Assembly (NCBI GenBank): GCA_040753795.1 | Contig: JBFMDX010000014.1 | Span: 48,653-112,652 of the forward strand | Reading direction: 5' to 3' | DNA from: Thermodesulfobacteriota bacterium | Lineage (GTDB): Bacteria > Desulfobacterota > Desulfobacteria > Desulfobacterales > Desulfosudaceae | Length of the DNA stretch: 64,000 nucleotides | In this document: piece by piece, positions 1-8,450 of the stretch | Numbering within the stretch: position 1 is the stretch's first letter | Layout: every line of letters starts with the position of its first letter | The notes under the pieces: model-generated | Told to the model about the DNA's origin: nothing | Databases searched by the model: none | The model's input: the letters and a program-made list of their open reading frames with translations, nothing else | Position numbers and translations under genes: made by a program

Positions 1-1
1 C

Positions 2-712
2 CACTGCTTTGAATCGGTAGGTGAAATTAACGGTGCCTATATCGAATATAAAAAACTGGCCGAGCTGATGGGTGACCCCGGACCGGTGGCCGGCAGGCTC
101 TGCGACCTGGGAGCACGGCTGGGTTTTTTTGATGAAGTGGAACATTTTCGGAAATACCTCTCCCAACCCGATACCGGCGTAAAAGGCAATCCGGTCGGAG
201 AGATGTTGTTTTTCGTCAGTCAGGGCCGGGCGCCGGTAAAAATTCCTCAGGATATCATTTTGCCGGAAGCAATCCGGTTCTCTTTTTTCGCCTACGAGGA
301 TCGTGGCGGATCTTTCCCGGGCCCGGACATCGGCACCCTGTACGGTATGCGGGGGGCGGAATGGATAGTGACGGATGTCGGCTCGGTGCTGCGAGCGTCT
401 TTGAATCAGCGCCTGCTTCAGATCATGGCCAAGGAAACCGCCCGGGTTATCGCCAAGCAGGCCATCGCCAACAGCATCGGTGACTCTGATGTGGAAGCCA
501 TCGTGCGCATCGCTTTTCTGCTCATGGAGGCGCCCGACACCCGCTGCTGGGAAACCCTGCCCGGGTCCCTGATCATGGTCCGGGTGCCGCTTTATCCCGG
601 CGACAGCCCCGTTCAGTTTTCAGGCACGGGGATCCACCCCCCCCCTCCGCCCGATGCCGCGGCCCCTTCGAACCATCACCCGTTTTACCGGTATTATTCC
701 ATCAGAAATTGA
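2..712 (+). CDS. COG3014-like protein, C-terminal part (5' end outside window)
   Basis: The reading frame is open from the first bases of the window, so only the last roughly 236 residues are present. The segment KIPQDIILPEAIRFSFFAYE followed by a predicted beta/alpha region resembles the C-terminal half of COG3014-type proteins, which are uncharacterised envelope proteins with TPR-like N-termini. The tail is odd: a proline run (HPPPPPD) and an HHPFYRYYSIRN end. It overlaps the 3' end of the convergent amidohydrolase gene by 11 bp. No catalytic motif is visible, and the family assignment is from recall of the sequence pattern. Confidence 0.5.
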   Translation, partial: HCFESVGEINGAYIEYKKLAELMGDPGPVAGRLCDLGARLGFFDEVEHFRKYLSQPDTGVKGNPVGEMLFFVSQGRAPVKIPQDIILPEAIRFSFFAYEDRGGSFPGPDIGTLYGMRGAEWIVTDVGSVLRASLNQRLLQIMAKETARVIAKQAIANSIGDSDVEAIVRIAFLLMEAPDTRCWETLPGSLIMVRVPLYPGDSPVQFSGTGIHPPPPPDAAAPSNHHPFYRYYSIRN

Positions 713-1604
713 GACCGGCCTGATCGATTCCGAAAAACCCGGCGGCGTTGCGCGAGGATATATTTCCCATTGTATCCGGCGAAAGGCCCGCCGCCTGTAA
801 CGCTTTCAGTTCCCGGTCCCAGGCGTAGGGGATATTCGGAAAATCGGATCCGTACATGATCCGGTCCGGCCGGTAGCGGTCGAGCCGGACCTGTTTGTCC
901 ATGGGGAAATAATCGGCCAGGACCATGGTCGTGTCCAGCCACAGGTTGTCATACTTCTCGATCAGTTCCGCGTAGGCCGCTGTTTCATCAAACCCCAGGT
1001 GCGGCACGCAGATTTTCAGGTCCGGGAAATCCTTCAGGACCAGTTCGATTCTTTCAACGGCGCAGACCTGATAGGGGTCGCAGGGGTAGGCATCGCTCTT
1101 GGGCTCCCGGCCGGCATGCATGACAATCGGTTTTTTGTTGCGCCGGCAGCAGTCGTACAGACGGTTCATGGCGTTGCCGTTTATGTCGAAACACTGGACG
1201 TGGGCGTGCAGCTTCAATCCGTCCAGGCCGGCGTCAAAGGCTTCCTGCAGGATTTCCTCGTCATGATCCTCCCCGGGGAACACGGTGGCCATGCCGGTCA
1301 CGCGGCCTTCGAACCTCCGGCAGGTTTCCGCCATGTATTGATTCAGCTGACCGGCGATTCCGGGCTTGTGGGCGTATTGGAGGGCGATGATGTGGCGGAC
1401 GCCCCGGGACAGGAGAAAATCGATTGCCAGGGGTGATGTCATCTGGTACCGGATATGCCAAGCATGGGCGTCAAACCATTTCCGGATGGCCGCAAAAACA
1501 GTATCCGGAAAAATGTGGACGTGGGCGTCAATGACCGGCGGCAGACCGGCCGGGACCATGGCGCCTTCCGGGTCATCGATATATGTCATGCACGGTTTTA
1601 GCAT
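702..1604 (-). CDS. Amidohydrolase family metal-dependent hydrolase
   Basis: This is a 300-residue TIM-barrel hydrolase of the COG2159 (amidohydrolase 2) type. The metal-binding motifs appear in order: IDAHVHIF near residue 25 (HxH), LKLHAH near 130, VMHAGR near 160, CVPHLGF near 200 and YGSDFPN near 255 (the Asp ligand). Family members hydrolyse or decarboxylate small cyclic or carboxylated substrates, and the substrate here cannot be read from the sequence. Length is normal for a single-domain member and no signal peptide is seen. It lies 23 bp downstream of the UspA-like gene on the same strand, so co-transcription is possible. Confidence 0.85.
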   Translation of the reverse strand: MLKPCMTYIDDPEGAMVPAGLPPVIDAHVHIFPDTVFAAIRKWFDAHAWHIRYQMTSPLAIDFLLSRGVRHIIALQYAHKPGIAGQLNQYMAETCRRFEGRVTGMATVFPGEDHDEEILQEAFDAGLDGLKLHAHVQCFDINGNAMNRLYDCCRRNKKPIVMHAGREPKSDAYPCDPYQVCAVERIELVLKDFPDLKICVPHLGFDETAAYAELIEKYDNLWLDTTMVLADYFPMDKQVRLDRYRPDRIMYGSDFPNIPYAWDRELKALQAAGLSPDTMGNISSRNAAGFFGIDQAGLNF

Positions 1605-1627
1605 GGCGGCCTAGCGGGGAAAGACCG

Positions 1628-2047
1628 CTACTTCACCATCATGACCGGGCAGGGGGCCAGGATGCCGACCTTGTAGCTGATGGTCGCCCATCCTTCGACG
1701 GCATCAACATTCGTGAGTTTGTGGGAGCTTAAAATGATCAGGTCCACATCATGGGTAATGGAAAATTCAATAATTTCCTTTACCCGGCTGCCGATAATGA
1801 TTTCCGTCTCTATCCTGGCTTCGCTGGACTTATGTGGCCGCGTCATTTTCTCCATCTTCAGGCGGGCGTTTGACGCCAGTTTGTCATAGAAAGACTGAAA
1901 TTCATCGCCGTCGGAATCTTCGATCTTTTCGATAACATGAATGAGGGTGATCCTTCCGTTGGCGGCGGTTGCCATATCTATGGCGATTTCCAGCGCCCGG
2001 TTGCTTTTCATGGAAAGATCGGTCGGGACAAGAATATGCTTAAACAT
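1628..2047 (-). CDS. Universal stress protein (UspA family)
   Basis: This 139-residue single-domain Usp protein starts FKHILVPTDLS and ends APCPVMMVK, the usual first and last strands of the fold. The ATG at 2047 is preferred because GGAGGT lies seven bases upstream; a GTG five codons earlier lacks such a site. The usual ATP-binding signature (Gly-2x-Gly-9x-Gly-Ser/Thr) is not intact: the central MGSHG-like stretch reads LSSHKLTNVDA. It may therefore belong to the non-ATP-binding branch. Usp proteins act in the cytoplasm in stress and starvation, and the specific role here is unknown. Confidence 0.85.
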   Translation of the reverse strand: MFKHILVPTDLSMKSNRALEIAIDMATAANGRITLIHVIEKIEDSDGDEFQSFYDKLASNARLKMEKMTRPHKSSEARIETEIIIGSRVKEIIEFSITHDVDLIILSSHKLTNVDAVEGWATISYKVGILAPCPVMMVK

Positions 2048-2228
2048 GCCGGTTACCTCCACACGGTCATAAGGCCGGCTCTTCTCGCGACCGGCCGGAG
2101 ACGATTAATAACAGGAATTATAAACGTTTATCTATACCTGTTACGGCCCGGGTGTCAATATTTTTCCGGTTTTAAGAGGGGTGTCGGATATCACGTTTGA
2201 GCCCCGCCATGGTTCCAGGGCAGGAATA

Positions 2229-3536
2229 TCAGGCATTGGCGACAGACGAGGCGTCCCGGCCGGAACTGGCGGACCGGTATACCAGGACCATCAGGCAAAG
2301 GGTCACGGCCAGGGGGAGCAGGGTGATCAGGCCCGGCCAGAAGGAAACAACTGTCGGCCCGGAGAAGTTCGGGCTGATATTGAACCTGGAGAGAAAGTTT
2401 ATAAGGGTGAAGTCGGGAATCAGCAGGAGGGCCGTCAGCAATCCCCACAGGGCGGTCGGGAAAGATGGGCAGCCGGATTGTTGAAGCCGCCGCAAGGCCA
2501 CGGCCAGCGGAAGCAGCAGTAATACCAGTGTGTGAATCCAGGCCAGGGGCGTGACCATGGCGCTGACACAGAACAGCACGGCATATGATACGTCCCGGTC
2601 GGAAGAACGCGAGGCCATGGCCAGTCCCGTCGCAAGGACGGCCAGCAGAATAAAGATAGAGGCATAGGGCGCCATGGCATCGCAGGCGACAAGCGGGAGA
2701 ATGCCGATGCTCTGCTCAAAGGGGCGGCACATGCCTGAAAAGAGCCGCCACCCCAGGGTCCACAGGGAAAAATTCCATTCCATGCAGCGGTAAACCGAAG
2801 CCATAAATACCGCCACAAACCGGTAATAGTGTGAGACGGGCCCCCCCCCTATAACCAGGGCGGCCATGATGTTGGCCAGTACCGGGATCACGACAGCAAT
2901 CCCCGCGGCCCGCCATTTTTTTCGAATTAAAAAAAACAGGAGGATCGGCCAGCCCATGAATTTGACGGACAGGGCCATTCCGAGAAAAAGACCGGCTGGA
3001 ATCTGCCGCTTTACACGCCATGTCAGGAGAAGCAGCATCAGGAGCAGCGAGGAGAGCTGGCCGTATAGAAGTCCCTGCCAGAAAGGGGCAAGGACCAGCA
3101 GCATCAATGATGGAAACACGATATGGCGGAGGCCGGGACGCCTGTCCTGCCACCATTGGGCGACCAGATAAACGGATGTGAATATACAGGCCAGTTCCAT
3201 TAAAAACCAGAGCACGACTGCTTTGGAATAAGCGACCAGTCCGAAGGGCAGCGCCAGCAGAATGGCCGGTGGCGGATGGGGAGAGGGGAGGACCAGGCCG
3301 GTCCGTTCCGGCGTCGGTGAGAAAAAGTATCCGGCCAGTTCCGCCAGGGGAGCATACGGATTCATCCCTTCTGTTACCGCCCGGGCCATCAGCCATTCCT
3401 GCATAAAATCTTTTAAATAAATATGCGGCGGGAAGAAATAGCGGTCCAGCAGAAGGGCGGGCTTGATGAACAGCGCCAGCCAGCCGATGGTCAGCAGCAG
3501 GTAGAGCCATTTTTTAATAGTTTTATTTTTTTCCAT
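2229..3536 (-). CDS. GT87-type polyprenol-phosphate mannosyltransferase-like membrane protein
   Basis: This 435-residue multi-pass membrane protein has about ten hydrophobic segments and matches the DUF2029/GT87 pattern: an early periplasmic acidic loop (DFMQEWLMAR), a YGQLSSLLLMLLLL segment and a following KFMGWPILL. Known GT87 members use polyprenyl-phosphate-mannose to extend cell-surface glycans. The ATG at 3536 fits the first membrane segment; a longer in-frame reading upstream is Arg/His/Pro-rich and antisense to the MFS gene, so it was discarded. It begins two bases after the MFS stop codon, implying one transcript. The donor and acceptor are not identifiable. Confidence 0.75.
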   Translation of the reverse strand: MEKNKTIKKWLYLLLTIGWLALFIKPALLLDRYFFPPHIYLKDFMQEWLMARAVTEGMNPYAPLAELAGYFFSPTPERTGLVLPSPHPPPAILLALPFGLVAYSKAVVLWFLMELACIFTSVYLVAQWWQDRRPGLRHIVFPSLMLLVLAPFWQGLLYGQLSSLLLMLLLLTWRVKRQIPAGLFLGMALSVKFMGWPILLFFLIRKKWRAAGIAVVIPVLANIMAALVIGGGPVSHYYRFVAVFMASVYRCMEWNFSLWTLGWRLFSGMCRPFEQSIGILPLVACDAMAPYASIFILLAVLATGLAMASRSSDRDVSYAVLFCVSAMVTPLAWIHTLVLLLLPLAVALRRLQQSGCPSFPTALWGLLTALLLIPDFTLINFLSRFNISPNFSGPTVVSFWPGLITLLPLAVTLCLMVLVYRSASSGRDASSVANA

Positions 3537-3538
3537 GG

Positions 3539-4921
3539 TTAAGACCGCTGGATATTGCCCCGGGCGGAAGAGAACCAGATGCCGATCAGGCAGAGAGAGC
3601 AGAAGGTGGCGAACCCCAGGTGGAGGGATAACATGAAACAGTGGTGATTGGCCGGTGTGATCTGCTCCGGTCCGATCAGGATGGCCAGGAACATGGTGGC
3701 CACGGCCATGCTGAGCATCTGGCCGATAAGTCTCATTGTGGCCACGGTGCCGGAGGCCAGGCCGTAATGGGCCGGTTGGACGCTGCTCATGATGGCGTTC
3801 ATGTTGGGCGAGGAAAAGAGGGCAAAACCCAGGCCGAGCAGCAGCAGGGTCCCGACAATATCGCCAATGGCCGTGGCGGCTGTGATCCGGCCCAGCAGGA
3901 ACAGCCCGGTGGCGCACAGGGCCATGCCCGCAGAAGCGATCAGGGCCGGTTCAAAGCGGTCGGAGAGCCGTCCGGCCAGCGGGGAAAAAATAGCCATCAT
4001 GACCGGTTGACATATCAGGACCAGACCGGCGGTTTGAGGGGTCATGCCTTTAATGAACTGAAGATACAGGCTCAAGTAAAAAGCGACGGCAAAAGTGGCG
4101 GCATAATTAATCAGCGCCGCCAGACTGGAGAAGGAAAATCCGCGATTGTTGCGGAAAAGGCTGATCTCCACTACCGGACAATCAAATTTCATCTCCTGCC
4201 GGATAAAGAGACAGAATACCGCCAGACTGGCAAATAGCAGAAGAAAGCCGTTAGGTGACGGCATGTTCGAAAGACCGGGCATGAACAGGATCAGCGAAAG
4301 ACCGTACAGGCAGATTCCGGCCACGTCCAGCGGCTGCCCCCGGGCGGGGGTCCACTCATCTTTGATCATGGCCATCGCCAGGTAAATCGACAGAAGCCCC
4401 ACCGGAAAGGTGACGGTGAAGACACTCCGCCAGCCCCAGACCGCCGAAAGATATCCGGCGGCAAAAGGACCGGAAGAAAGTCCGGTATATACGGCCGCGA
4501 CGGTAATACCGATGGCCCGGCCGCGCTGGGCCGGCGGGAAAACCGCGGCGATGATGGCGATGCCGGTGACGGATATCATGGCGGCGCCCACGCCCTGCAG
4601 GGCTCGCAGACCGATGAGCAGCCACAGGGTCGGGGCCAGGGCGATGAGAATGGTGGCCAGGGAGAACAGGGTGATGCCCGCCACAAATATTTTCTTTCGT
4701 CCATTCATGTCCGCGATTTTGGCCATGGGCACCAGCATGACCGCGGTGGCCAGCAGATAGGCGTTGGCTACCCAGCTCATGAGCACGGCCCCGGCGGCAA
4801 ACTCCCGGCTGATGGCCGGCAGAATAATGTTGACCCCGGAAACCATGAACGGTCCCATGAATGTGGTCACCGTAACCACCAGCAGCAGCGCCGACTTGGA
4901 TGTTCTGATCGGCTGTTCCAT
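3539..4921 (-). CDS. MFS drug-efflux-type transporter (DHA2/EmrB-QacA-like)
   Basis: This 460-residue major facilitator has about 14 predicted helices. MSWVANAYLLATAVMLVPMAKIAD-type sequence in the first quarter, ADMNGRKK in loop 2-3 and GLRALQGVGAAMI in the next helix are typical of proton-driven DHA2 exporters. The start is set at MEQPIRT (4921); an upstream TTG would add 24 residues before the first helix. It is followed two bases later by the GT87-like gene, so the pair is probably an operon. Substrates of such pumps cannot be predicted from the sequence. Confidence 0.85.
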   Translation of the reverse strand: MEQPIRTSKSALLLVVTVTTFMGPFMVSGVNIILPAISREFAAGAVLMSWVANAYLLATAVMLVPMAKIADMNGRKKIFVAGITLFSLATILIALAPTLWLLIGLRALQGVGAAMISVTGIAIIAAVFPPAQRGRAIGITVAAVYTGLSSGPFAAGYLSAVWGWRSVFTVTFPVGLLSIYLAMAMIKDEWTPARGQPLDVAGICLYGLSLILFMPGLSNMPSPNGFLLLFASLAVFCLFIRQEMKFDCPVVEISLFRNNRGFSFSSLAALINYAATFAVAFYLSLYLQFIKGMTPQTAGLVLICQPVMMAIFSPLAGRLSDRFEPALIASAGMALCATGLFLLGRITAATAIGDIVGTLLLLGLGFALFSSPNMNAIMSSVQPAHYGLASGTVATMRLIGQMLSMAVATMFLAILIGPEQITPANHHCFMLSLHLGFATFCSLCLIGIWFSSARGNIQRS

Positions 4922-5062
4922 TACAAATCCGTTCTTGCCATGTCCAATTCCATTGTGCAGAAAAACATTATAGAAAGATCCCGCTGAAGTCAAAGACGAC
5001 TGCTAACGAAATACCCATACGGTCATTGGATTAAAAAATAGAACGGGAGCCTGAAAATATTC

Positions 5063-5091
5063 TTGACTTTGCCGTTCTTTATATACATATA
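5063..5091 (+). promoter_or_regulatory. Candidate sigma70-type promoter upstream of the porin gene
   Basis: TTGACT at 5063-5068 is followed after 17 bases by CATATA within an AT-rich alternating stretch (ATATACATATATA). It lies about 130 bases upstream of the porin start. The -10 register is ambiguous because several overlapping TA-rich hexamers are present. Confidence 0.35.
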
Positions 5092-5217
5092 TAACGGCTA
5101 TGCAAATCAACTGAAGATATCCATCCGCAACGATCAGGGCTTACCAGGCCATCGGCCGCGGACCTCTGCGCCTGCTGGAAAACAGCGGAGAGCGCCAATC
5201 CATTAACAGGGCGTGAA

Positions 5218-6603
5218 ATGAGAATGACTCCAAATGGAAAAAAAATCATGTTGCTGGCGATCCCATGTATTTTTTCGTTATGCGGAATATTTAGTCCAGT
5301 CACAATGGCTCAAGGTGTTCAGGGGAAACTCACCTTCGGCGCCAATATCCGGTTCCGGTATGAGTATCAGGATAATTTTAATCAATTATATTACGGAGAC
5401 GACCCGGCTAAAGGGAACGCCAGAGACGGGTTTGTTCTCGGTCGGTTGAGAACGGGGCTTGATTATAACCCGGACCCGGACATCCATCTTTCCCTCTGGA
5501 TGCAGAATGCCGAAGTCTGGGACAGCGCCCTTACAGATAGTGATTTTTACAGCAGCCGGTTCGGCATGGAGGATAACCCCAACAAAGATCGCTGGGAAAT
5601 GTGGGATACTTATCTTGAAATCAAAAAAGTGTTTAATCTGCCGGTTTCCGTTAAAGGCGGCCGACAACGGATATGTTATGGGGATAACCGCGTTTTCGGT
5701 CCCGGTGAATGGGGCAACAGCGGCCGCTGGGTATGGGATGCGGTAAAATGGTCCTATGGCTTTGAGGGCGGGTTCGCGGATATATACTATGGAAAGACGC
5801 AACTCCACGAACCCAATGAGTTCAGCCTCAATCATCGCCACGGGTTTGAAAGCGGCGGTTTTTATGGTCATTTCGATCTGCCCGTGAAACGGTTTCCGGT
5901 GGCGCTGGAGCCTTTTTTGATGACAAAACAGGATGATCATGACCGTTACAGAGGAGAGGATCAGCGGACCGGCGATTTCGATTCCTGGTATGGGGGTATC
6001 CGGGCCGGTGAAGCAGACAAAAAGGAATTTGACTATGATCTCACCTATATCTCACAGGCAGGCGCGTTCGCTCATGATGATATCGAAGCTTACGGTTATC
6101 ATCTGCTGGCGGGTTATACCTTTTCGGAGATCGGCATGAAGCCCGGTCTCAGCATGGAATACAGTTTCGCCTCCGGCGATTCCAATCCGGTTGACGGGAA
6201 GAAGGAAACATTTGACGGGGCCTTCGGCGCCCGGGACATGATGTACGGCCGGATGAATTTTTTCCACTGGCAGAATATAAAAGACGCCCAGGTCAACCTG
6301 GAGGTCCGGCCGCATGAAAAACTTTTTATTAAAACCGAGTTCCATAAATTCCGCCTGGCGGAAAGGGAAGACGCCTGGTATCTCAACGCCCAGGCCTATC
6401 GGGATAAAAGCGGCCGATCCGGAGATGAAGTGGGAAGAGAGTTGGATATCGTGACGACCTTTGACCTGTCCAAGAAGCAGCAGTTTCAGGTTGGTTTCGG
6501 ACATTTCCGGCCGGATGAATTTGCCGGGAAAGTAGCTTCGGACAAGGAAAGCAACTGGTTCTTCTGTCAGTGGTCGTATAAGTTTTCCCGGGCAATATTA
6601 TAA
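5218..6603 (+). CDS. Alginate-export-type outer-membrane porin (AlgE-like)
   Basis: This 461-residue exported protein has an N-terminal signal sequence ending near MAQG, then repeated amphipathic beta-strand sequence throughout. The segment GRQRICYGDNRVFGPGEWGN followed by SGRWVWDAV is characteristic of the alginate-export family (PF13372), whose model, Pseudomonas AlgE, is an 18-strand outer-membrane channel for anionic polysaccharide. Many anaerobes carry relatives of unknown substrate, so alginate itself is not implied. The last residue is Leu rather than a C-terminal aromatic, although strands near the end are aromatic-rich (NWFFCQWSYKF). An ABC importer follows after 49 bases on the same strand, suggesting one uptake route across both membranes. 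Confidence 0.78.
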   Translation: MRMTPNGKKIMLLAIPCIFSLCGIFSPVTMAQGVQGKLTFGANIRFRYEYQDNFNQLYYGDDPAKGNARDGFVLGRLRTGLDYNPDPDIHLSLWMQNAEVWDSALTDSDFYSSRFGMEDNPNKDRWEMWDTYLEIKKVFNLPVSVKGGRQRICYGDNRVFGPGEWGNSGRWVWDAVKWSYGFEGGFADIYYGKTQLHEPNEFSLNHRHGFESGGFYGHFDLPVKRFPVALEPFLMTKQDDHDRYRGEDQRTGDFDSWYGGIRAGEADKKEFDYDLTYISQAGAFAHDDIEAYGYHLLAGYTFSEIGMKPGLSMEYSFASGDSNPVDGKKETFDGAFGARDMMYGRMNFFHWQNIKDAQVNLEVRPHEKLFIKTEFHKFRLAEREDAWYLNAQAYRDKSGRSGDEVGRELDIVTTFDLSKKQQFQVGFGHFRPDEFAGKVASDKESNWFFCQWSYKFSRAIL

Positions 6604-6652
6604 TCGCATAAAGTACGTATCCATTATTTGTAGAAAAGCGGAGGAGAGTGGC

Positions 6653-7699
6653 ATGGATTCGCGGCAAATGATTTATGTGGTGATGGCCGGTATATTTATT
6701 GTATCCAGCAGCTGGATGGAGGCAAGCGCGGAAGGTATTTCCCCCCCTGAATCATTGAACATTTCCATCAACATGGCGGTGGAGTTCATGGATCATGCCG
6801 CCGTTGCTTTCATCGCCCGGGATCAGGACTGGTTCACGGCCGCCGGCCTGAACATAAAGACGTTTGAGAGCTTTGAGAGCGGCATGGCTTTGGCGGCGGC
6901 GCTTGCCAGGGATGATGTCCAGGTGGCCTATCTGTGTCTGGTGCCGGCCATTAATGCCTGTGTCAACGCCGGGGTGTCGATGAAAATCGTGGCTGGAACT
7001 CATCAATATGGATACGGGCTGGCGGTTGACCGCCGCCGGATCAAGACCGTCAAAGACATGGAAAAATCAGGTGTTCGTATCGGATGCGTGCAGGAGGGCG
7101 GCGCCGTTGATGTCCTGATGCGGAAAATCATCGATATCCACCGACTAGACCCGGACAGGGTGCTTAAAAACGTAAAACGCATGCCGCCGGCAAAACAGTT
7201 GCTGGCCATTAAGACCGGTCAGCTTGACGCCGTCATGCTGCCGGAACAGTGGCTGACCATGGCCGAGTCATCCGGCTATGAGGTTCTGGTGACCGCCCAG
7301 GATGTCTGGCCTCAAATGCAGGGCAGCGTTCTGGCGGTGAAGGATGAGTTGATCCGTGATCATCCGGAGACGGTAAAAATTCTGTTCGATTTGTTAGCCC
7401 GGGGCAACACGCTTATTCGGAACGAACCCGGGCAGGCGGCGGAAATCGTTGCCAGGCAGATGCGGTTATCGAAAGACGGGATGTCTCAGGATGAGAAGAT
7501 CATCGGAAGTGATCAAACCGCTGTTTCGCCGGAAATCCTGGAGAGGTCCATGAAACGAATGGAATTCACCGCAGATATCTCACCGGAAGAGGTACAGAAT
7601 ACCATAGACTATATGGCCAGGCTGGGCTATTTAAAGAAGAAGGTTCCAGCCGAAGATATCCTTGATTTAAGATTTATTCAGCATGAACACACGCCGTAA
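6653..7699 (+). CDS. ABC transporter substrate-binding protein (NMT1/SsuA-like)
   Basis: This 348-residue periplasmic binding protein has a signal peptide ending near ASAEG. The order of elements is that of the NMT1/SsuA/TauA family: an N-terminal lobe with AVEFMDHAAVAFIARDQDWF, AAALARDDVQVAYLCLVPAI, then VKDMEKSGVRIGCVQEGGAV and GQLDAVMLPEQW. Relatives bind sulfonates, thiamine precursors, nitrate or aromatic acids. AGGAG precedes the ATG. The 3' end overlaps the permease gene by 17 bp, so the two are translationally linked. The ligand is unknown. Confidence 0.85.
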   Translation: MDSRQMIYVVMAGIFIVSSSWMEASAEGISPPESLNISINMAVEFMDHAAVAFIARDQDWFTAAGLNIKTFESFESGMALAAALARDDVQVAYLCLVPAINACVNAGVSMKIVAGTHQYGYGLAVDRRRIKTVKDMEKSGVRIGCVQEGGAVDVLMRKIIDIHRLDPDRVLKNVKRMPPAKQLLAIKTGQLDAVMLPEQWLTMAESSGYEVLVTAQDVWPQMQGSVLAVKDELIRDHPETVKILFDLLARGNTLIRNEPGQAAEIVARQMRLSKDGMSQDEKIIGSDQTAVSPEILERSMKRMEFTADISPEEVQNTIDYMARLGYLKKKVPAEDILDLRFIQHEHTP

Positions 7700-8444
7700 G
7701 TGGAATAGCGGATGGGGATTGTTGCCCATTGCCCTGTTTCTGGGAATATGGGAGTTTTCGGCCCGAATGGAAATCCTGCCCGGCCATCTGATTCTCCCCC
7801 CGTTTTCTGAGGTGCTGTACCAGTTTTATGTGCTGACGATCAACGGCGTGCTGGGGAAAAACTTTTTCAGCAGCCTGATTCGTGTGCTGGCGGGATTCCT
7901 GGCCGGCTCGGTCGCCGGGATAATGCTGGGCGCCTTGATGGGCTGGAGAACGGTCATCGACAAATCCCTGAATCCCATCATCAGCCTGTTTTATCCCATT
8001 CCCGCCCTGGGATGGATACCGCTGCTGATGCTCTGGATCGGGATCAATGAGATGCTGCCCATTGCACTTATTTTTATTTGTTCCTTTTTCCCGGTCCTTT
8101 ACAACACCATCACCGGGATCAAGAGCGTAGACCGGGATTATATTCGGGTGGCCCGGACCCTGGGCGCCTCGGAAAGACGCATTCTGTTTACCGTTATTTT
8201 TCCCCTGGCCCTGCCCAATATTTTTACCGGGCTCCGGCTGGAGGCCGGTATGGCCTGGCGTACGGTCATCGCCGCTGAAATGGTGGCTATCCCCACCGGT
8301 ATTGGCGCCCTGATGATGAAAGCGGAAAGCCTGATGCGGATTGATATAATTATCGTCTGTCTGACCATTTTGGCTGTTATGTGTCTGGCCTTTGAAAATT
8401 TTTTCGCTCTGGTGGAACGACGTCTGACGTCCGGATGGCGATAG
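7683..8444 (+). CDS. ABC transporter permease (SsuC/TauC-like)
   Basis: This 253-residue inner-membrane permease has about six helices. The EAA-type coupling loop is visible as YIRVARTLGASERRILFTVI followed by FPLALPNIFTGLRLEAGMAW, the classic BPD_transp_1 pattern in the SsuC/TauC branch. Its start lies inside the end of the binding-protein gene, and the ATPase gene starts six bases after its stop, giving a compact three-gene importer. Confidence 0.88.
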   Translation: MNTRRKWNSGWGLLPIALFLGIWEFSARMEILPGHLILPPFSEVLYQFYVLTINGVLGKNFFSSLIRVLAGFLAGSVAGIMLGALMGWRTVIDKSLNPIISLFYPIPALGWIPLLMLWIGINEMLPIALIFICSFFPVLYNTITGIKSVDRDYIRVARTLGASERRILFTVIFPLALPNIFTGLRLEAGMAWRTVIAAEMVAIPTGIGALMMKAESLMRIDIIIVCLTILAVMCLAFENFFALVERRLTSGWR

Positions 8445-8450
8445 GTTAAT

